DNA of 64,000 bases from the NCBI GenBank assembly GCA_012934845.2, contig WNNJ02001072.1:1-64000 (forward strand), given 5' to 3'. How positions within the stretch are numbered: position 1 is the first letter of the stretch; the number at the start of each line of letters is the position of its first letter. Under the pieces are notes generated by a model. That model did not search any database, was not told the DNA's origin, and saw only the letters and a program-made list of their open reading frames with translations. The stretch is from Pomphorhynchus laevis (lineage: Eukaryota > Acanthocephala > Palaeacanthocephala > Echinorhynchida > Pomphorhynchidae). Shown in pieces: positions 35,542 through 46,115 of this stretch. The position numbers and the translations under genes were made by a program.

Positions 35542-36408
35542 TCTTAAATTCTACGTATTTAAAAATACGTAGACTAAGTTATCTTGTTCAAATTTTAAAA
35601 ATTGTATAAATCATATAGACTCAGTTAGCTGATCTGTTAAAAAACAAAACCAACATTCATAATATAAAATTATACGCTGAGTGATGTGTTTTACATTTAT
35701 CAAAACAATTTACCCACAAAACAATTTAAAACAAAACACAGTGTGTAATACTAAAATTACTAAAATACAGGTAACTACACATTTCATTTGTTTAAGAAAA
35801 TCCTTATCATAATATCTTATCAAATTGTAACGTTTAACCAAATTATGTTTAGGTGAATGACGTGTATAGTGCAAGAGTATATCGTTGCAAACTCTTAAAT
35901 AAAATGTGAATATAACATTATTTTGTAGTATTTATTTTAAACAGAACCTAATGTTCTGTTTTCCTTCAACACAGCAGATGTATCGGTGCCTTTTGCCATT
36001 AGTGGTTCCAATATACATTTGGATAAATTCAATTCGTTCAACTTCAGATACTGATAATTATACTTTTTGTTCAATCCATAATTTAGTCAGCATGCAGGTT
36101 CTGATATACAACATTTGATGAATTCAATTTGTTCAAATTTGATGTTTTAATGTATATTTGAAACCCGGCTTCAAATTCTAGATCCAGGTTTACTATTGAG
36201 TCATGATATTAAATGTTGCCGTGAAGGTCGTTCGTATTTAAGTCGTTATATTTAATTGTAAAACAAAAAATTGTAAAAGTATATCTAAATACGCATTTAA
36301 AAAATCAAAATAAGCATAAAGATAGCAATATACATATAATTATAGAATTTTACTTAAAATTATAAAATTCTATAACATTTGTATTTCATTATATAACATA
36401 ATTATAAT

Positions 36409-36765
36409 TGATGCATTGAAATCGTCTTGGTAGTCGGTTGAATTTCATTTTGTTGAGATATTTCCGGACCTCTTCGACTAACTTGTATTTTAGCTGGCTA
36501 CATAATAGCTTCAGCTATTAGGTCGCATTACGACAGAAAGCAGATTGAAATGATGCTTTCTGTCGGATTGAAATGATGAACCTCCATCAGGTTGAAATGA
36601 TGCATTGAAATCGTTTTGTTGGTAGTCGATTGAATTTCATTTTGTTGAGATATTTCCTGTAGCCAGCTAAACTACAAGTTAGTCGAAGAGGTCCGGAAAT
36701 ATCTCAACAAAATGAAATTCAATCGACTACCAACAAAACGATTTCAATGCATCATTTCAATCTGA
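36409..36765. repeat. Three related ~100-bp units, two direct and one inverted
   Basis: The unit with TTGAATTTCATTTTGTTGAG and GTTAGTCGAAGAG-type sequence occurs in plus orientation at about 36409-36505 and 36596-36665 and inverted at about 36656-36765. The inverted unit matches the first almost end to end. The block directly abuts the ribozyme-bearing segment at 36.8-36.9 kb and may be part of the same element. Confidence 0.75.
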
Positions 36766-36884
36766 TAGAGGACCACCATGTGTATCGTCAATATAGTGCA
36801 TGCTGAGGGACGAAACAACGATGATACAGAGACGTTCACTGATGAGTCCCGCTCTGCAGAGTTGTATGGACAGCATGCTATATT

Positions 36885-36931
36885 CACAACGGTATACGCG
36901 TTTCGCTCTTACGGAGCTCATCAGTACCGTG
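36885..36931 (-). ncRNA. Hammerhead ribozyme, type I, minimal stem III
   Basis: Read on the minus strand from 36931 to 36885: stem I strand ACGGTA, core CTGATGA, stem II GCTC/GAGC with loop CGTAA, then GAAA, the self-complementary ACGCGT that gives a very short stem III, the cleavage-site A, and TACCGT pairing with the stem I strand (six consecutive pairs). All invariant hammerhead core bases are present and a GUA cleavage triplet fits. Short-stem-III type I hammerheads are known from Penelope-like elements and retrozymes, where they act as dimers. The strand agrees with the PLE fragment just upstream on the minus strand (37015-37260). Confidence 0.8.
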
Positions 36932-37014
36932 ACTTCTATAATCATCTCTAGGCACCTTAAAATAGTCAACGCAATGTCTAGCAATTAGAATCAATTAATA
37001 AAAATTGTTAGAGT

Positions 37015-37260
37015 TAAATACACATATATCGTCAATAAATCAAAACGTTTTATATCTATATATAATTTAGATTTATTTTTTAAACAGTTATGAACAAATT
37101 CATATTCTATAAAGCTTAAAAACAAGTCAGCTATAATTGGGCTACTATTACCACCCATTGGAACACCTTTTACTTGTCTGAATATAGATGCTCCTACCTT
37201 TAAATAATTTTAATTTATCAAAATATTTCAGACTTCTGTTAATTCAATTTTATCTATCAC
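37015..37260 (-). mobile_element. Second-family PLE fragment beside the ribozyme
   Basis: Sequence matching the RT part of the copy at 29.4-30.3 kb, including the segment for [15 protein letters not shown], on the minus strand. It lies about 85 bp upstream (in minus-strand sense) of the hammerhead. It is a broken fragment. Confidence 0.75.
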
Positions 37261-37837
37261 TTCCACCCAAGCAAACCTATGGACACGTCACAAAAACGTT
37301 GTGCGACCACATGAAGAAAACGTTATGTGTTCAAGTTAATTACAATTTAGAAATTTAATATTTAAAATCCCAAAATCAATAACCAAAGATTCATGAAAGT
37401 ACCAAACAAGAATTATCAAAACGTAGAAAGCAGGGAACTGTCAACTATAAATGTACGATGTTCAGTTTGCAAGCGTAGTTTCAGTCTGTAAGCGTAGTTT
37501 CAATTTATAAATAAAAATACATACAATCATCGTTTTCAATAATTACGAAGTAATTATTGAAAGTAATTATTTTTAAATAATTTATAAATAATATGTTTAA
37601 AATATATTTCAATATATTAAGATAATAATAATTTATCTTTAAAGTCAAATTTTATTTTTAAGTCAAGTTTATTTACTTTTGAGTTTCTATTTTAATTGTA
37701 AGGTTTATACAAGAATATTGAATTAATAAATTTGACTAAATTGAAATGTAAGCAATTCTCTATTTTAGAAATTTACAAAATTTATCGTTGACACTGGAAG
37801 CTTGCCAATAGGTCAAATACAATAGATGATATGAGCG

Positions 37838-38565
37838 ATGAAATTCAAAAGACGATATTTATACATTTTGATAATAATAATTATACTTCGTGTAATATAC
37901 AAATCTATAAAATTACAAAAGGTAGAATCAGACTTTTTAAATGAACAATCTTATGAGCACGTTAAAGATAGAAAAGATCTACCTTTTACAGTGTTAGATT
38001 GGACTGCCGAGTTTCATAATTTTAAAGACCAAAATGTAATAAAATGTAATAATGGAATTGTGAAATGGTCCGAAAATCGCAATGATCTTGCTACAGCCGA
38101 TCTGGTATCATTCCACCTTCATGAAATGAGTTCACAACCCACACTTTCAAATAATCAATTGACTCTCATATATGTTATGGAGTCGGAAGCAAACTCACCA
38201 AGTTCAAACTCATGGCAAAACATGGACTTTGCGATGTGGTACAATTTAGACAGATCATTTCCTAATCCAATTACTTATTTCTACCCACAAGAGTACCTTC
38301 ATGCTCTCTTAAATACGAATATCGATAAAAGAAACAAGGGTATTGTTTGGCTATGTAGTAATTGCGGTGCGTCTAATAAACGAACTGATATTGTCAAAGC
38401 CCTAAAACAGCACATTAATATAGACTTTCCAGGACATTGCCTACAAAACATGGAACCGTATAGACGTGGCCAAATGTCTCAGGATCTTTATAAGCAATAC
38501 AAGTATGTGATAGCAATAGAGAACTCAAATTGTGAAGATTATATTACCGAAAAATTTACAGCAAT
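37838..38565 (+). CDS. Alpha-1,3-fucosyltransferase (GT10), 5' block
   Basis: GT10 enzymes move fucose from GDP-fucose onto N-acetylglucosamine of glycans in the Golgi lumen. The frame starts MKFKRRYLYILIIIIILRV, a short basic cytoplasmic end followed by a hydrophobic signal anchor (about residues 7-20) as in type II Golgi enzymes. Family landmarks are WYNLDRSFPNPITYFYPQEY, IVWLCSNCGASNKR and, near the end, VIAIENSNCEDYITEKF, the conserved donor-binding region. The block ends at a GT donor (38566) after EKFTA. It is continued by the 41.2-kb block. Introns and start were judged by eye; no upstream in-frame alternative looked better. Confidence 0.88.
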
Positions 38566-38613
38566 GTAATTTCATTAGTTAAAGTGACATGAACTATTCT
38601 CATATGATAATTA

Positions 38614-38697
38614 TGAATAGTGTCATTTGAATAGTGCCATTTGAATAGTGTCATTTGAATAGTGCAATTTGAATAGTGCCATTTGAATAGTGCTATA
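38614..38697 (+). repeat. Minisatellite, ~16-bp unit, five to six copies
   Basis: Repeats of GAATAGTGTCATTT, with variants GTGCC, GTGTC and GTGCA at the same position, just inside the intron after the 5' fucosyltransferase block. Confidence 0.85.
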
Positions 38698-38811
38698 ATG
38701 TAGTGCTTTTAAATATACATTAAAAGCCCTTTCTATATCGTGTAATTGGCAAATTAATAATTTAATAATTGGCAAATTAATAAATCAATAAATCATTATC
38801 GCGTAATTGAC

Positions 38812-38965
38812 ACAACTGCTGTGTTGAGAAATAAGTGCCGAAACCTGATAACATTACAGTTCCTCCTGCTATGGAGGAACTGCAATGATACGTTGTATCA
38901 TTCTTTTTCTGATAAAACGTATGTTATTTATGAATAAACTATTTATGTTATGTAGGAATAAAATA
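38812..38965 (+). repeat. Dispersed repeat, copy E, with internal inversion
   Basis: Contains GTGCCGAAACCTGATAAC and ACAGTTCCTCCTGCT followed at once by its near reverse complement (GGAGGAACTGCAATG), then TGTTATTTATGAATAAACTA. The family core is thus folded on itself. Confidence 0.6.
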
Positions 38966-39014
38966 AACGTAATTATAGATAATTATAGATAATTATATTA
39001 TAATATAATTAATA

Positions 39015-39200
39015 ATTAAAATTTAAAATTAAAGTCAATTTTTATGAATTGACTATAAATAATATACGTTGTGACTGAATTAAATATAGAGGTCATCAGG
39101 AGGAACTGCTATGCTATAAAATTTCGGATCCTATTTCTCGACCCAACATAGTAGCATCAGGCCAAATACGCGCTAATGACGTATTTCCTCTGATAAAATT
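39015..39200 (-). repeat. Dispersed repeat, copy F
   Basis: On the minus strand reads TATGTTGGGTCGAGAAATAG, GCATAGCAGTTCCTCCTGAT and GTCAATTCATAAAAATTGAC. Opposite orientation to the copy just upstream. Confidence 0.65.
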
Positions 39201-39357
39201 AGATTATCGAGTGTATCTTATTCTAATACAATGTATAAAATAAAAAGGTTTACTTTAAAGTATAAAATATATATAATATATGTACAAAGTAAATACGTAA
39301 AACTTTTCGGCTTAAGTAGGGAAATGCGTTTAAGTATTTCACCGCTTGTGTAAAAAA

Positions 39358-41050
39358 TTATATATTTTTATAACAGTCATAAAAATGAGTTGTGATTATA
39401 ATTAAAATTAAAGATAATAAATTTTTATTACAAGATTCAAATATTAAAAGAAAGCCAGTTCTTAAGCGCTGGATAAGATACAAACTGGCTTGAGGCTCTC
39501 CGCAGTGACTGCGCAGTAATTTTCCAAGCATTGAGAAGAACGCTGATGCGTTCTGGCCCATCGCGCCCAACGTCTCAATAGCGATTGGGCAGAAATTATA
39601 TCCATTGGATTCTATGGAAATATATTTTTGTCCTTTCCTGACCTCGGCCTGGTTTGCTACAACGCCGAATCCCACTATTGTTGAGGCTAAATGGCTGACA
39701 GATAAGGGGTCGACACAGGTGAAGTCCCAACACATGGGTTTGCCTCTCTGCCATTGAATCATTTTCACGCCATCCGAGTGTTTGCCGTCGGATCTTGTTA
39801 GACCAAGCGGTTAGAGACGGCTAGGAATGTGGAATTTCCTGAGTGCGTCTGCGATGATCTTGTTGACCATACTGTGTAGAGCAAAACGGCCAGCTGATCA
39901 AAGGCAGCTTAAGCCATATGTATGGCTTAAGCTATCTCTACTTTTGCCCGACATATGCACGAGTGTGGCTGGCAGACTGTGGCGCCGAGACGTAACGCGA
40001 TAGCTATACGTAACGTTTTGTCTGGTAATAGTGTCCATACAGCCGATAATGGATGTGCTTGCAGGAACGCTTCTGCGGCAGCTGATCAAACACTAGTTAG
40101 ACGGGCAAGTTCCGTAGACTCCAAAGTCTTGTTTTTTAGGTTGGCCAAGGTAGCAGCGTTTAATGCGCGTGTCCAATATTTTTGTGTGGAATGTAGATCT
40201 AGCATTGGTTTAGAAACTGTGGCATCACTTATTATTGTCTGATCTGCTGGTGAACTATGACTCGATGTTAGGGACCATCGACCGCCCGAAGAGATCCACA
40301 GGTTGGTATGCTGATTAAACTCGTCGGTTCCGACTGTTGGAGGTCCATGGAAGTGCGGTGGAAACATGCATAACGTAAGTGGAATACATGCCGAGTAAGA
40401 CGCCAAGTACGCAGAAATTGCCAAGGTAGACGCACTGGAGATTCCCAGGCCCCCATGGTCGATTGGAAGAGTGACTTGTTACCAGCTTGATTGTGAAAGA
40501 GAAATATTCAGTATTCTTTCTAATTCTTGTTTAAGGACAGTGTCGTATTCTGACAGAACGATGCTAATAGAACAAGGGATATACCTCAGTAAGAGGATAT
40601 TTGGTGTGCTTAGGTAATTTGTTGACAAAAAGTATGCGACATGTGCATTGACGTGAGTCAGACGGCTGCACATCAATCGCAGTGTTGATACTTTGGGGCG
40701 GATAAAGTCGTCTAAGCTCTCTGAATTTCCTACGGCGGCACCTAGATGGGTGGCTTCAGATAGCGGTATAGTTTTGATCCCTGGGAAAACGTCAAAAACA
40801 TTTTGAAACGCGTTTGGCGTCTCAGAGATCAATTCTCATTTTGAATTATTGATATACATGCCGTACTTTGGGCCTTGAACTGATATAATTTCAACATCGT
40901 GAATGACATCTTATTGTCGGCCGACGACTGCCCCATCGTCCAGATACCAGGTGTTTAGTCAAGATCTGAGCTGTTTTAATAAAAGATTTAAAGCGAGGCA
41001 AAATACAACGGGGTGAGAGGGTCACCTTGTTGTACGCCTTCTTGTTTCAT
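39358..41050 (-). mobile_element. Decayed LINE with RT and endonuclease-like C-terminus
   Basis: A GC-richer island antisense in the fucosyltransferase intron. Minus-strand frames read, 5' to 3': an RT palm-thumb region (FPGIKTIPLSEATHLGAAVG, then LDDFIRPKVSTLRLMCSRL and LLRYIPCSISIVLSEYD, 40832-40479); a spacer with several frame changes; and a C-terminal part (39768-39358) with WQRGKPMCWDFTCVDPLSVS and GYNFCPIAIETLGAMGQNA. The last resembles the C-terminal region of a widespread animal non-LTR family in which a D-G...W-D-x-T pattern suggests a restriction-like nuclease. The 5' RT motifs are missing, so this is a 5'-truncated, frameshifted fossil. Clade assignment is uncertain. Confidence 0.75.
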
Positions 41051-41212
41051 AAAAATTGTACATGAAAAATGAAATTTTATATTTATAAATATTACAAACA
41101 TTTTACAAGATGTTGCCGTAAATATTATGTTGAAATATACGATAAATAAAGATGAAAATGACTAAATTTGAAACATGCTAAATTAACTAATGAAACGACA
41201 TTAATATACAAG

Positions 41213-41670
41213 TGATAGAAGCTGGTTCAGTCCCTATAGTTGCAGGTGCACTAGGAAAACCGAACTATCTTCGATTTGCTCCAATTGGCTCATTTGTAAA
41301 TATTGACGATTTTGAAAGCATTAAAGAACTGGCAGATTATCTTAAGACATCAATTGAGGATGACAATGTATATAGGAGAAGACATTTTAAGCATAAAGAA
41401 GTTGCAGTGGATATGCAAAATGTAAATTACAAATCATTTAATACTCATGACCTGATAGAATGGTGTCGATTGCACAGATTCAAAGATGAATATTTTTCAA
41501 AGCATTTACTACTTAAAGAATCGGGTGAGAACAAGTATTGCAAAATCTACAAGTTCATGCAGCAGCCAAACGCCAGACTTTTAATAAAATCAAAAGGTAA
41601 GAAACCGAGACCGTTAAGACACGAAGTTTGTTTGAACAGTGATTATTGGACCAAAAAATTTAAACTTTGA
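41213..41670 (+). CDS. Alpha-1,3-fucosyltransferase, 3' block
   Basis: Continues the GT10 domain with IEAGSVPIVAGALGKPNYLR, FAPIGSFVNIDDFESIKELA and ADYLK, followed by the C-terminal part ending KFKL and a TGA stop. GSVPIV and the SFI/SFV-(N)-(I/V)-x-D-F pattern are characteristic of GT10 C-termini. It is preceded by an AG at 41211-41212. Exactly one base must be lost for a clean frame with the 5' block, so either an unrecognised splice choice is used, a base is wrong, or the gene is newly broken. Everything else in both blocks is open and well conserved. Confidence 0.85.
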
Positions 41671-43325
41671 AGCCATTGTATTTTTTGTTTTCGTTTAATG
41701 ATCAATAACTGATTTTTTCTAGTTATTCTGTTTCTGATGAAAATTGATACATACATAAATGATGCGTCATTTATGACGCATCAAAAAATGTTTAGTGACA
41801 GGATTAGCATGTGTCGATATATATAATGGTAAATTACTCGAAATGAAGTAAAATTTAGAAACTGTTTGTTGTAAAATATTGTGTTTAAGATTTAACTCAG
41901 AAAATACGAAACATTAAGAATACATCGGACACTATAACATTTTTAAGATATTTCATTACAGATATCTTTCGTCATATTAGAATGATATTAGAATGTCATA
42001 ATTGATGCGTCATTTACGACGAATCTCAAACAAGCGAGTAAACCTGTATTATTGTGATATTATTGTGATAATACACCTTTTTCTCTATGCAAGTTGGCTA
42101 TTATTGCTCGTAACGATATTACGCAATATTGGTAACTTTGGCATTTTTCAGCAACTATAATTGCTTAGGAATATTACCGAATATCATCAGGATGGAGGTC
42201 CAATGTGCACTAAATACTAGATATGTTTTTGAAATAAAAATTTCAGGCAATTACCATTACATGGCCCAATTAGGTATTTTGATGTTATGGCGTCAACAAA
42301 AATTACGGACTTACGATCTAAATGAATCTGATCTAAATTAATTTATTAAACGGTGTGATGTGAGTATAATTCGAGATAAAACCAACAGCTAAGATTGTTG
42401 GCTTTTTGTCAGTCAAGATTCAAAATATATCCATAGTGCATAGTACTTATGTACTATGTAAGGTCAAAGTTCCATATCTGCTACTATCAAAATCAAATAT
42501 GAGACTTTTTAATCCGAGATAACACTATTTTAAATCGAAATGCATGTTGAAGAAAGCTGTCCTTAACCATATCCCGTTTCTACAATAAATGATTATTTAA
42601 CCAAAATGATTTCCTCGACAATGGCGACTATATGACTTTTAGATTGAGAATTAAATACGATAATTTATACCCAATAAGTAGAAGGTAATCACAAACCCAA
42701 TAAGCATAGTTATAAGCAAATTCAGAATTCAAAATTATAATTTAAAAATATTTTACTATTAAAATTAACAATCGTTTTATAGAACTTGTCAGAGATCTCG
42801 TTGTTGTATAAATCCTAAAAACAAATGTTTGCAAAATAATTATTAAGTAGCGGAAACCTTTAAAATTATTTGCCAAACGTGAATTTGACTGCCTAATGTA
42901 AGAGTTAAAATTAATTCCAAAGTTAAAAAAAAATCAAATATAATTTTTCATAATTTTATAATATTTAATTTAAAATTTAAATATTTAAAATACTTTTAAT
43001 CTTAAAAGTTTTAGGAAATGCAAGGAAACTAGAAAATATCATCATGACAAGGATCATATTATGATATTAATTCTAATAATATTAATAATATTAATATAAT
43101 TAATATTATTAAATATATATCCAATATTAATTAATATTAGTTTACAATCTATAAAGTCTACAATAATTTGTAAATACAACAAATTGTTGATGTATCATTG
43201 ATGCCACATTTTATAAATTAATTGTTTTTTTTTATTATATACAATTTTGATTTTTATAAAAATCAAATTTTTATCGGCAATAAAACAGATAAAAAGTAAC
43301 GAATTAAAGTTAAAGTATATATCTG
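41671..43325. other. Fucosyltransferase 3' side, AT-rich, no gene seen
   Basis: Holds a small palindrome at 41759-41786 (TGATGCGTCA / TGACGCATCA) with a half copy near 42003 (GATGCGTCATTTACGAC). Open frames here are short and resemble nothing I recognise. Composition changes sharply at about 43326, where the LINE starts. Confidence 0.5.
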
Positions 43326-45630
43326 TAGGCCGCGAGACCGTCATTGCCGAGGTCAACTCTTTTCCTTCAGCGTCGGGACCAGGTTGCCTGGGGCTAAGAC
43401 CGGAGCATCTCCAGGACATGTTACGAGCAAATAGCGGCGGTTCGCTAGCAGAGAATCTGACGCACCTTGTCAACCACCTTCTGGCGGGACTACCACCCTC
43501 TGAACTAACGCCTTACATTGCCGGCGCGAACTTGATCGCACTTCCCAAAAAGAACGGGGGTATAAGACCAATTGCCGTTGGCGAAACTCTACGCCGTCTC
43601 TGCTCGAAATGCATATGTCTCCAACTCCGCAAACGTTTCGCTGGTCTCCTACAACCAACACAACTAGGGGTAGCAACCCCAAACGCAGTGGAAAGGATCG
43701 TTCACAACATCCGACGAATCCACGAACTTCACGCCAACGACAACAACTGGGCCTGGGCAAAGATCGATCTTTCAAACGCCTTCAACTCATTGTCCAGAGC
43801 GCACTTACGAGCGGCGGTCCGAGAGAACGTCCCGGAGCTCTTGCCATGGTTTGACTTTTCATACAAGTGCAAGGCACCCCTTCGTTTCGGCCCGCAGGAC
43901 CCTCTCAATTCATGTGAAGGAGTCCAGCAGGGTGACCCGTTGGGCCCGTTCCTCTTCGCGTTGGCCATTAAAAAAACGATTGAACACGTTTCTCATATCC
44001 CTGGAATAAACCTCAACATGTGGACCTGGACGATGGCATAGTTGGCGGGGCGCCTTCGGCAATTGCATCCGCACTCGGCTGGCTAGACATGAGTTTCAAG
44101 GAGATTAAATTGCAACTAAACTGGCGAAATACAGAGGTCATCGGCACGCCTGAAGCCATAAGCTCTTGCTTGGCCCTACTATCCGAGGTGGTTTCGGACA
44201 ACACCTCTGGAAACATGCACTTGTTAGGCATACCCATCGGTGACAAGTCCTTCATAGAAACCCACCTGACAAACGAGATTCTGCCACCGCTAATCCAGAC
44301 AATCGATGCAGTAGCCAAGCTGCCAGACCCCCAAGTCGGATACCTCCTACTCAAACACTGCGCTTCCTCGTCCAGGATAAACCACCTTATCCGTTCAGTT
44401 GATCCAAGGATTACAAAAACGTTTTGTCAGTCATTCGACAGACAAATCGCCAGCGCCTTTCAGAAAATAGGCGCGTGTCAACTACACGAAACAGCGAAAT
44501 CACAGATGACACTCTCAATCCGTCTGAGTGGATTTGGCCTAAGATGCAATGCGGCGCATGTCCAGAGCGCATTTATACATAGCGTGATGCAGGTCGGAGA
44601 AGAATACAGTCTGGATCCTACACTTTTTCCTGGCTATTCAGAGGCATTAGCCACCCTTAGAACCACAGTGGGATCTCACTTCATACCGTCTACGGAGGGC
44701 GGTCAATCATCAACCTCACGCCTGATTAAAAATCTCGCCTCGACACAGCTTATACAATCATCTAGCGAAATCGACCGTGCCCGGCTACATGCAGTGTCGT
44801 GTTCAAAAGCTGGGGCTTGGCTTAGTGCTGTACCAAATGCGGCATCTGGAACGGAATTAACACCCCCACAGTTCTGTATTCTAGTCCGCATGTGGCTTGG
44901 AATTCCTTTACACGAAAGGAATTATAGATGCGGCCGCTGCATGCGCATAGCTGATAAGGAAGGCATACACTCGCTAACATGCCAATACGGGGGTTACCAA
45001 GGACTGCGGCATAATGCTATTCGTGACGTGGTATTCGCAGCCGCACAATCATCCCGGATGGATGTAGCTCTGGAAGTGCGAGGTATTATCCCGGACCTAC
45101 GTGAACGGCCGGCAGACATCCTATTTTATGGGGATCCTCCCCATGCAATCGACTTTGCAGTCACTCACCCCCAACAGACGGCATACCGTCGCTCAGCTGC
45201 TAACGCACAGCTCGCCGCCGCTACATCGTACGCGGCTAATGTTAAAGACCGGAAGTACAAGAGCAGGGTCGAAGCAGCGGGGTATATATTCTCAGCCGCT
45301 GTAGTGGAGTCGTTTGGGGGATGGAATGAAGTGGGAAACAGTTTCATTAAACGGGTTGTAAATAACATGAGCCGGACAAGCGGAGTCAGATACGCCGTGA
45401 CGATCTCGCATTTATACCAGCGCATCTCTATTGCAATAATGAGAGGCAACGCCAAAGCAATGCTAGCGTCACTTGACCAGATCCCAATATCGACATTTGA
45501 TGGTGGACACCAGGAAACATGTGAACCCGGGAAACGCCTCTTCGAGCCAGACTCTTGTGCTTCGAGCCGAACTCGTTATGTGATGGGACTACCGGTTTGC
45601 AAAGATAACAAAAGAACCATACCCCAATGA
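43326..45630 (+). mobile_element. 5'-truncated LINE with RT, CCHC-like and endonuclease-like regions
   Basis: A GC-richer insertion with an abrupt left edge near 43326. The first frame (to 44041) has ANLIALPKKNGGIRPIAVGE, motif A WAKIDLSNAFNSLSRAHL and motif B CEGVQQGDPLGPFLFALA. At motif C there is a small frame change; the second frame (44020-45630) opens with LDDGIVGG and continues through the thumb, then CGRCMR-x-H-S-LTC followed by LRHNAIRD (a CCHC-like finger) and RPADILF-x-IDFAV, a spacing like the restriction-like nuclease of R2-type elements, and ends with ISIAIMRGNAKAML. Only the motif C frame change interrupts about 2.3 kb, so it is fairly young but not intact. Architecture suggests a site-nicking R2/NeSL-like LINE; clade not certain. 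Confidence 0.85.
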
Positions 45631-46115
45631 ATGAGTACGACGAAATAATTCCCGTGTCATGCATGAATGAGATAGTGCACCAAATTCCCGATACACTGCC
45701 AATAATCCAGACCAGCCCGATTTCTAACATACAAATAATGCCCCAGCAACCTATCCAAACGATCATGATCATTGAACAGCCGCGTACGACAACTGCGAAG
45801 ATCGATATCGACAATGTTGAGTATTTTCCTGAGCATGAACGAGAAACAATGGGACCGAAATTTGGTGGAGCAATTGAAACGTGCTCACGATGTGGAACCA
45901 CAGTGTATGCTGCGGAAAGAATTAGTGCGTGCAGTTCGCAATGGCACGAAAAGTGCTTTAGATGTAAAACTCGCAATACAACGTTGACTTTGGGTACATA
46001 TAAAGATCATGATGGAGAAATATACTGCAAAGGTTGCTTCGCCGATAAACTTCTCCCACACGACAGAAACCGCAAACAGGCCGAGGAGGAAATGAAGGCC
46101 AGCAAGCAGCTGTAA
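45627..46115 (+). CDS. Single LIM-domain reading frame abutting the LINE
   Basis: 162 codons whose ATG overlaps the LINE stop as ATGA. Residues about 75-145 form one LIM zinc-binding domain close to CSRP/muscle LIM proteins: GPKFGGAIETCSRC, TVYAAERIS, WHEKCFRC, then DGEIYCKGCFADK and a lysine-rich tail. LIM domains bind two zinc ions and mediate protein contacts. The expected sixth ligand cysteine is arginine (CKTRN where CKTCN is expected), which would damage the first-second finger junction. The segment is intronless and shares the GC-richer composition of the LINE up to about 46115, then DNA becomes AT-rich. It may be a retrocopy carried with the LINE, or a host exon with its start at the internal methionine at 45849. 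Confidence 0.7.
   Translation: MNEYDEIIPVSCMNEIVHQIPDTLPIIQTSPISNIQIMPQQPIQTIMIIEQPRTTTAKIDIDNVEYFPEHERETMGPKFGGAIETCSRCGTTVYAAERISACSSQWHEKCFRCKTRNTTLTLGTYKDHDGEIYCKGCFADKLLPHDRNRKQAEEEMKASKQL

Larger units (their letters stand above)
38566..41212 (+). other. Fucosyltransferase intron with minisatellite, repeats and LINE
   Basis: The interval between the two coding blocks. It holds a 16-bp minisatellite, two dispersed-repeat copies (plus then minus) and an antisense decayed LINE. A simple join from GT at 38566 to AG ending at 41212 leaves the frame off by one base, although residue spacing (EKF, five residues, AGSVP) is right if one base is dropped. Confidence 0.7.

Noticed and set aside
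35906-36118. 70-codon plus frame, and the 63-codon frame at 7161-7352
   Set aside because: AT-rich, hydrophobic by composition, no motif and no splice context.
36757-36988. 75- and 62-codon frames on opposite strands
   Set aside because: They cover the ribozyme-bearing repeat segment and are better explained as non-coding structure.
43470-43968. Arginine/proline-rich frames within the LINE on both strands
   Set aside because: Shadows of the RT frame caused by the GC-richer composition.
45165-45976. Minus-strand 96- and 182-codon frames over the LINE/LIM region
   Set aside because: Antisense to well-supported frames, and without recognisable motifs.
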